Source of the DNA: DASQDN01 sp963825845
GTDB taxonomy: Bacteria; Acidobacteriota; Terriglobia; Bryobacterales; Bryobacteraceae
Length of the DNA: 64,000 nt
Assembly (NCBI GenBank): GCA_963825845.1
Contig: CAWGVL010000065.1
Coordinates: 288,280 to 352,279 of the forward strand
Reading direction: 5' to 3'
How positions within the stretch are numbered: position 1 is the stretch's first letter; each line of letters starts with the position of its first letter. Under the pieces are notes generated by a model. The model ran no database searches, had not been told where the DNA came from, and saw only the letters and a list, made by a program, of their open reading frames with translations. The position numbers and the translations under genes are program-made. Below, piece by piece: positions 59,394 to 64,000 of the stretch.

Positions 59394-61209
59394 TTGACCA
59401 CCTCTGCTGACCCCGGCACGTCCGTCCGTCTTCGACCCGCCCGACGACCCCGGCGCAGCCGACGCCCGCCGATCGAGCCACCGCGCCGGGCGTCCGCGCG
59501 GCCGAGCCGCCGAGCGCCGAGCCGGACTTCGCCGCGCTCGGGCCTGCCCCGGCCGCTGGTCCGCGCGCTGGCCCGGCAGGGCATCACCACGCCGTTCCCG
59601 ATCCAGCGGGCCACCATCCCGGACGCGCTCGCCGGCCGCGACGTGCTCGGCCGGGGCCAGACCGGCTCCGGCAAGACGCTCGCCTTCGGCCTGCCGATGC
59701 TCGCCCGGCTCGCCGACCGCAGCCGGGCCCGCGCCGCTGCACCCCCGGGCGCTGGTCCTGGTGCCCACCCGGGAACTGGCCATGCAGGTCAACGACGCGC
59801 TGATCCCGCTCGGCCAAGGCGGTCGGGCTCTTCACCAAGACCGCCTTCGGCGGCGTCGCCGTACGACCGGCAGATCGACGCGCTGCGCCGCGGCGTGGAC
59901 GTCCTCGTCGCCACGCCCGGGCCGGCTCGGCGACCTGATCGAGCGGGGCGTCTGCTCGCTGGACGACGTCGAGGTCACCGTGCTCGACGAGGCCGACCAG
60001 ATGGCCGACATGGGCTTCCTGCCCGACGTGACCGCGCTGCTGGAGCAAGACGCCCGGCGGACGCGCCAGCGGCTGCTCTTCTCGGCCACCCTGGACGGCG
60101 ACGTCGACTCGCTGGTCAAGCGGTTCATGACCGACCCGGTGACCCACTCGACCGACGCCGGCCACCGCCACTGTGGACACGATGGACCACCACGTGCTGC
60201 TGATCCCGCCGCACGACAAGTTCGCGGTGCGGCCTCGATCGCGGCCCGGCGCGGGCCGCACCATCATGTTCGTCAAGACCCAGCTCGGCGGTGGACCGGC
60301 TGGTCGAGCAGCTCGCCGCGGTCGGCGTACGCGCCGGTGGGCTGCACGGCGGCAAGACCCAGCGGGTGCGCACCCGGACGCTGGCCGAGTTCCGCGAGGG
60401 CCGGATCGACGTGCTGGTCGCCACCGACGTGGCGGCCCGCGGCATCCACGTCGACGGGGTCACCCTGGTCGTGCACGTCGACCCGCCGAAGGACCCCAAG
60501 GACTACCTGCACCGGGCCGGCCGTACCGCCCGGGCCGGCGAGTCGGGCGCGGTGGTCACGCTGGTGCTGCCGCGCAGCGCCGGACCACCTTGGCGATGCT
60601 GGAGAAGGCCGGCGTCGACGCCGGCCGAGACCCAGGTCCGCGTCGGCGACGCCGGAGCTGGCCGAGGTGACCGGCGCCCGCGAGCCCAGCGGCGTGCCGG
60701 TCCGCGCGAGGAGCCGCCGGAGCACCGCCGCTACGGCGACCGCCCGCTCCGGCGGCGACCGCGGGCGACGCTTCGGCGACCGCGACCGGCAGCGGCGAGC
60801 GCCGCTACGGCGACCGGCCGCAGGGCGAGCGCCGCTACGGCGACCGGCCCAGCGGCGAGCGCCGCTTACGGCGACCGCCGCAGGGCGAGCGGCGCTACGG
60901 CGACCGTCCGCACGAGCGACCGGCCGCAGGGCGAGCGCCGCTACGGCGACCGGCCGACCGGCGAGCGCCGCTTCGGCGACCCCCGCAGCGGCGAGCGCGC
61001 TCGACGGCCGACGGCGACCGCCCGCACGGCGAGCGCGGTCGCGCCGGCCGAGCGACCGCGGGCGGCGAGCGGCGCTCCGGCGACCGACCGGCGGCGGGTT
61101 CGGCGACCGAGGGCACGCCCGGCGAGCCGGGCCGGACGACCGGCCCCGCGAGACCGGCCGGGGCGACCGGCGCGGCGCGGCGACCGCCAGCGCGTACCCA
61201 CTGATCTGA
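59394..61209 (+). CDS. DEAD-box RNA helicase with GDRP-x-GERR repeat tail
   Basis: This ATP-dependent RNA helicase of about 605 residues starts at TTG 59394 (LTTSADPGTS) after AAAGG. Motifs in order: GITTPFPIQRATIPDALAGR (Q motif), LGRGQTGSGKTLAFGLPML (Walker A), LVLVPTRELAMQ, VEVTVLDEADQMADMGFLPD (DEAD), QRLLFSATLDGDVDSLVKRF (SAT), IDVLVATDVAARGIHVDGVT and YLHRAGRTARAGESGAVVTL. The C-terminal quarter is a basic repeat of RYGDRPQGER / RFGDRPSGER units, probably disordered and RNA-binding. Breaks occur near 59,500-59,540, 59,740, 59,815, 59,865, 59,925, 60,160, 60,235, 60,285, 60,580, 60,625, 60,700 and through the repeats. The stop at 61,209 is approximate. Confidence 0.88.
60770..61060 (+). 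repeat. Tandem repeat encoding the helicase tail
   Basis: Units of about 30 bases of the form gcgagcgccgctacggcgaccgg, with cagg or agcg/accg linkers, recur seven to eight times. The coding frame reads GERRYGDRP with Q, S, T or H at the variable position. Indels move the given sequence between frames (SAATATGR is the shadow reading). Confidence 0.88.
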
Positions 61210-61299
61210 CCACCGACGACGCCGCGCGAAGCCCAGGCCTCGCGGCGGCGTTCGCGCATGCCGCGTGCCGACACCGGCAGGTCGCGTAACGTCCGGCTC

Positions 61300-61927
61300 A
61301 TGCCGACCATGCCGAAGTCGATCTTCTGGTCCCGGACGACACCGCCGGCAGCGAGCAGGTCCTGCTCGACGACGGCCACGGGCTGGCCGCCCGGGGCACG
61401 CTGCTCGCCGTGGACCCGATCCCGTAGACCTCCCGCTACCAGCTGACCACCACGCGGACTGGGCCACCACCCGGGTCGAGGTCGAGGCCGAGGGTCTCGG
61501 TTGGCTGCGCACGGTGACAGCTGGAACGGGCCGTCGGCCGCTGGCGGGTGACCACCGCCGAACAGGGCGACCTGGACGCGGCCCTGGTCGCGGCCGGTCA
61601 CGCCGCGGCCGGTCTGCCCGGTACGGACGACCCGGACCGGCTGGCCGACGCGCTCGACGTCGACCTGAGCGGTTCGCCGCTGTTCAACACGCTGCCGGTC
61701 CACCGGCTCGGGCTGGCGGCGCGAGCCGGCCGACGCGGCACACCGGATCACCGTTGCCTGGGTGCTGGTGCCCGGCCTGAAGGTGGTGCCGGCCGAGCAG
61801 ATCTACACGGGCTCGGGCCGGGTCGGGTGCGCTTCGCCAGCGGCACCTTCACTGCCGACATCGATCTGGACGACAGCGGCTACGTGGTGCGCTACCCGGG
61901 CTGGCCGAGCGGATCGACCCGCGCTGA
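61300..61927 (+). CDS. Putative glycolipid-binding (DUF1089-type) protein
   Basis: This soluble beta-rich protein of about 208 residues starts at ATG 61300 (MPTMPKSIFWS) or ATG 61309. The family signature LDVDLSGSPLFNTLPVHRLG is clear, with YQLTTHADWATTRVEVEAEG before it and VAWVLVPGLKVVPAEQIYTG and FTADIDLDDSGYVVRYPG after it; these match the putative glycolipid-binding family. It ends ERIDPR at TGA 61925-61927. Breaks are near 61,335, 61,425, 61,450, 61,525, 61,545, 61,725, 61,815 and 61,915. The binding role is a family name only; the ligand in actinobacteria is not established by this sequence. Confidence 0.78.
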
Positions 61928-61962
61928 TCAGCACCGCCGGCGGGCCAGGCCGGCCGATGGGC

Positions 61963-63055
61963 TCAGGCCGGCCAGGCGCCGGTGGCCAGGAAGCGGTCGA
62001 TGGTGGCCAGGTGCGGGGTCAGGTCGAGGCCCTGCGCGGCCACCCAGTCGTCGGCGTAGTAGGTGTCGGCGTAGCGGTCGCCCGGGTCGCAGATCAGGGT
62101 GACCACCGAGCCGGTCCGCCGGCGGCGAGCATCGCGGCGATCAGGCCGAACGCGCCCCACAGGTTGGTGCCGGTGGAGCCGCCCACCCGGCGGCCGAGCA
62201 GGCGCCGATCCGGCGCGCATGGCGGCCAGCGACGCCGCGTCCGGCACCTGGACCATCCGGTCCACCACCGAGGGCAGGAACGACGCCTCGACGGTGGGCC
62301 GGCCGATGCCCTCGATCCGGGAGCCCTTGCCGGTGCGCACCGACCAGTCGGCGGCCAGCCAGGCCGGGTAGAACGCCGAGTTCTCCGGGTCGACGACGCA
62401 GAGCTTGGTGGCGTAGCCGGCGGTACCGGGCGTAGCGGCCGATGGTGGCGCTGGTGCCGCCGGTGCCGGCGCCCACCACGACCCAGGCGGGGACCGGGTG
62501 CCGCTCCAGCTCCAACTGCGCGAAGATCGACTCGGCGATGTTGTTGTTGCCCCGCCAGTCGGTGGCCCGCTCGGCGTAGGTGAACTGGTCCATGAAGTGC
62601 CCGCCGGAGTCCTCGGCGAGCCAGCGGGCCTCGACCACCACGCTCGCCGGGTCGTCCACCAGGTGGCACCGGCCGCCCTGGAACTCGATCTGCGCGATCT
62701 TCTCGGGCGAGGTGGAGGCGGGCATCACCGCGATGAACGGCAGGCCCAGCATCCGGGCGAAGTACGCCTCGGAGACCGCGGTGGAGCCCGACGACGCCTC
62801 GACGATCGTGGTGCGCGGGCCGATCCAGCCGTTGCAGAGCCCGTAGAGGAACAGCGAGCGGGCCAGCCGGTGCTTGAGCGAGCCGGTGGGGTGTACCGAC
62901 TCGTCCTTGAGGTAGAGGTCGATCCCCCATTCCCGGGGCAGCGGGAACGGCAGCAGGTGGGTGTCGGCGGACCGGTTCGCGTCCGCCTCGACGGCGGCGA
63001 TCGCCTCGGTCACCCAGGTTCGGCTGGATTCGTCGCACCGGTCGAGATGAGTCAC
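61963..63055 (-). CDS. PLP-dependent cysteine synthase-fold enzyme, Cds1-like
   Basis: This fold-type II PLP enzyme of about 363 residues starts at GTG 63055 (VTHLDRCDESSRTWVTEAIA). The PLP lysine lies in KDESVHPTGSLKHRLARSL; TIVEASSGSTAVSEAYFARM holds the substrate loop and WVVVGAGTGGTSATIGRYAR the phosphate-binding glycine loop. The C-terminus is YYADDWVAAQGLDLTPHLAT to GAWPA, stop 61963. Its length and the HPTGSLKHR variant match the mycobacterial cysteine desulfhydrase Cds1 (Rv3684-like) group more than CysK or CysM. Only two or three breaks (62,430, 62,205, 62,120). It follows the SDR gene on the same strand with a 32-base gap. Confidence 0.82.
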
Positions 63056-63087
63056 GCTCGGAAACCTAGCAAGCGGGCCAGCGGTGG

Positions 63088-63918
63088 TCAGCGCGGGTCC
63101 GGCGGCGTTGACCTGCGGCGTTGGCGGCGCTGACCGGCGCGACCGGCGGCCCGGACGATCGGGGTGAGCGCGAGCGGCCAGCCTGGGCAGTGCGTCCAAC
63201 AGGCGTACCTGCGCTCCCCGCCAGCGGGGCAGGCTGACCACCGGACGTGGCCGGCGGGCCAGCCGGACCGCCCGGGCGGCCACCTGCTGCGCGGTCAGCA
63301 TCGATCCGGTGAACGAGGCCAGCGCCCCGGGTCGTCCAGCCGGTCGTGCAGCATCGGGGTCCAGATGCCGTCCGGGCAGAGGCAGGAGACGTGCACCCGT
63401 CGGTAGCCCGGCCATCCGCAGGTCGGACAGGGTGCCGAGGCTGAACGCCAGCAGGGCGTGCTTGCTGGCCGCGTACACCGTCTCGCCGGGCGCGGCGACC
63501 AGCCCGGCCAACGAGACGACGTTGAGCACGTGGCCGTGGCCCTGCCCGCGCATCACCGTCAGCGCGGCGAGGGTGCCGTTCATGGCGCCGTGGGTGTTCA
63601 CGTCGAGCACCCGACGGCGGGTCGCGGCGTCGTGCTCCCACGACGCCCCGGTGACCAGGATGCCGGCGTTGTTTACCCAGAGGGCGAGCTCGCCCGACCG
63701 GCCGCGTTCGCGGCGATGGCGGCGCAGGCGTCCTCGTCCCGGACGTCCAGGGCGGCCGACCAGCCGCCGAGCGGCGCAGCGGCGGTCTGCACCGCCACCG
63801 GGTCGAGGTCGGTGAGCAGCACCGACCAACCGTCGGTGTGCAGCGCGGTGGCGATGGCGCGGCCCAGGCCGCCGGCAGCGCCGGTCACCACGGCCACGGG
63901 ACGCGCCGGCGGGGTCAT
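63088..63918 (-). CDS. Short-chain dehydrogenase/reductase (SDR)
   Basis: This classical SDR of about 277 residues starts at ATG 63918 (MTPPARPVAVVTGAAGGLGR). It shows the cofactor motif TGAAGGLG, LLTDLDPVAVQTAAAPLGGW (acidic residue favouring NAD(H)), LWVNNAGILVTG, VLNVVSLAGLVAAPGETVYA with catalytic Ser, and YAASKHALLAFSLGTLSDLR with YxxxK. A C-terminal extension PRWRGAQVRLLDALPRLA is common in steroid/ketone-active actinobacterial SDRs. Breaks are near 63,695, 63,405, 63,330 and 63,140. The stop (TGA 63088-63090) is inferred after correcting the last break. Substrate unknown. Confidence 0.82.
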
Positions 63919-64000
63919 CGGCGCACGCTACCGCCGGCCGCCCGGGCGACACCGGGGTACGCGGCGGTCAGGCCGCGGGCGGGCCGACCGGCTGGGGGCG
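63915..64000 (-). CDS. C-terminus of an upstream gene, cut by the window edge
   Basis: On the minus strand a frame reads TAAYPGVARAAGGSVRR and ends in TGA 63915-63917, overlapping the SDR start as ATGA. The overlap pattern suggests a real gene entering from beyond the window, but too little is present to name it. Confidence 0.35.
   Translation of the reverse strand, partial: PPAGRPARGLTAAYPGVARAAGGSVRR

Overview
The window holds two unrelated pieces of DNA. Positions 1 to about 4,310 are visibly lower in GC, with many A/T third positions. They carry plus-strand genes of a hopanoid cluster: hpnA, hpnG, two zinc alcohol dehydrogenases and the start of a squalene synthase (hpnC). From about 4,320 to the end the DNA is very GC-rich, with actinobacterial codon use, frequent GTG starts and GTGA/ATGA overlaps. 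Gene content and order look like a Micromonosporaceae (Micromonospora-like) chromosome. The join cuts two genes that face each other, so an assembly or library chimera is more likely than gene transfer. Almost every long gene has its frame broken by single-base indels every few hundred bases, while protein similarity continues in another frame. This looks like uncorrected long-read error, so coordinates here describe whole genes across those breaks and I do not call them pseudogenes.

Layout of the actinobacterial part: a polyprenyl diphosphate synthase cut by the join (4.3-5.3 kb); the complete minus-strand respiratory complex I operon nuoA-N (5.4-21.4 kb); a geranylgeranyl-reductase-family flavoprotein, a small protein and the quinone methyltransferase menG (21.5-24.0 kb); a sortase-type surface protein with a Thr-Pro repeat stalk (24.2-25.9 kb); mqnC and small genes (26.1-28.0 kb); the phenylacetyl-CoA epoxidase operon paaABCDE (28.0-31.7 kb); two tandem beta-lactamase-fold exported proteins (32.1-34.0 kb); mqnA, an MFS exporter and its probable ArsR-type regulator (34.1-37.0 kb); a DUF222/HNH protein (37.4-38.7 kb); a HelD-type helicase (39.2-41.5 kb); a WXG100/ESX-like three-gene cassette (41.5-43.3 kb); a regulated ABC exporter (43.4-46.1 kb); a VOC protein; a cobalamin-riboswitch-controlled B12 transporter btuFCD (46.9-50.0 kb); two divergent secreted peptidases (50.2-53.6 kb); two small membrane proteins and mqnE (53.7-55.7 kb); an NlpC/P60 hydrolase and a proline-rich membrane protein (56.0-59.2 kb); a DEAD-box helicase with repeat tail (59.4-61.2 kb); and a lipid-binding-type protein, a PLP enzyme and an SDR (61.3-63.9 kb).

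The unifying theme is respiration. Complex I is accompanied by genes for making its quinone: three futalosine-pathway enzymes (mqnA, mqnC, mqnE) at separate loci, a side-chain prenyl synthase, the final methyltransferase and a candidate menaquinone side-chain reductase. I saw no rRNA, tRNA, CRISPR array, insertion sequence or phage gene. Many transcription units end at clear hairpins, two of which contain the stop codons of convergent genes.
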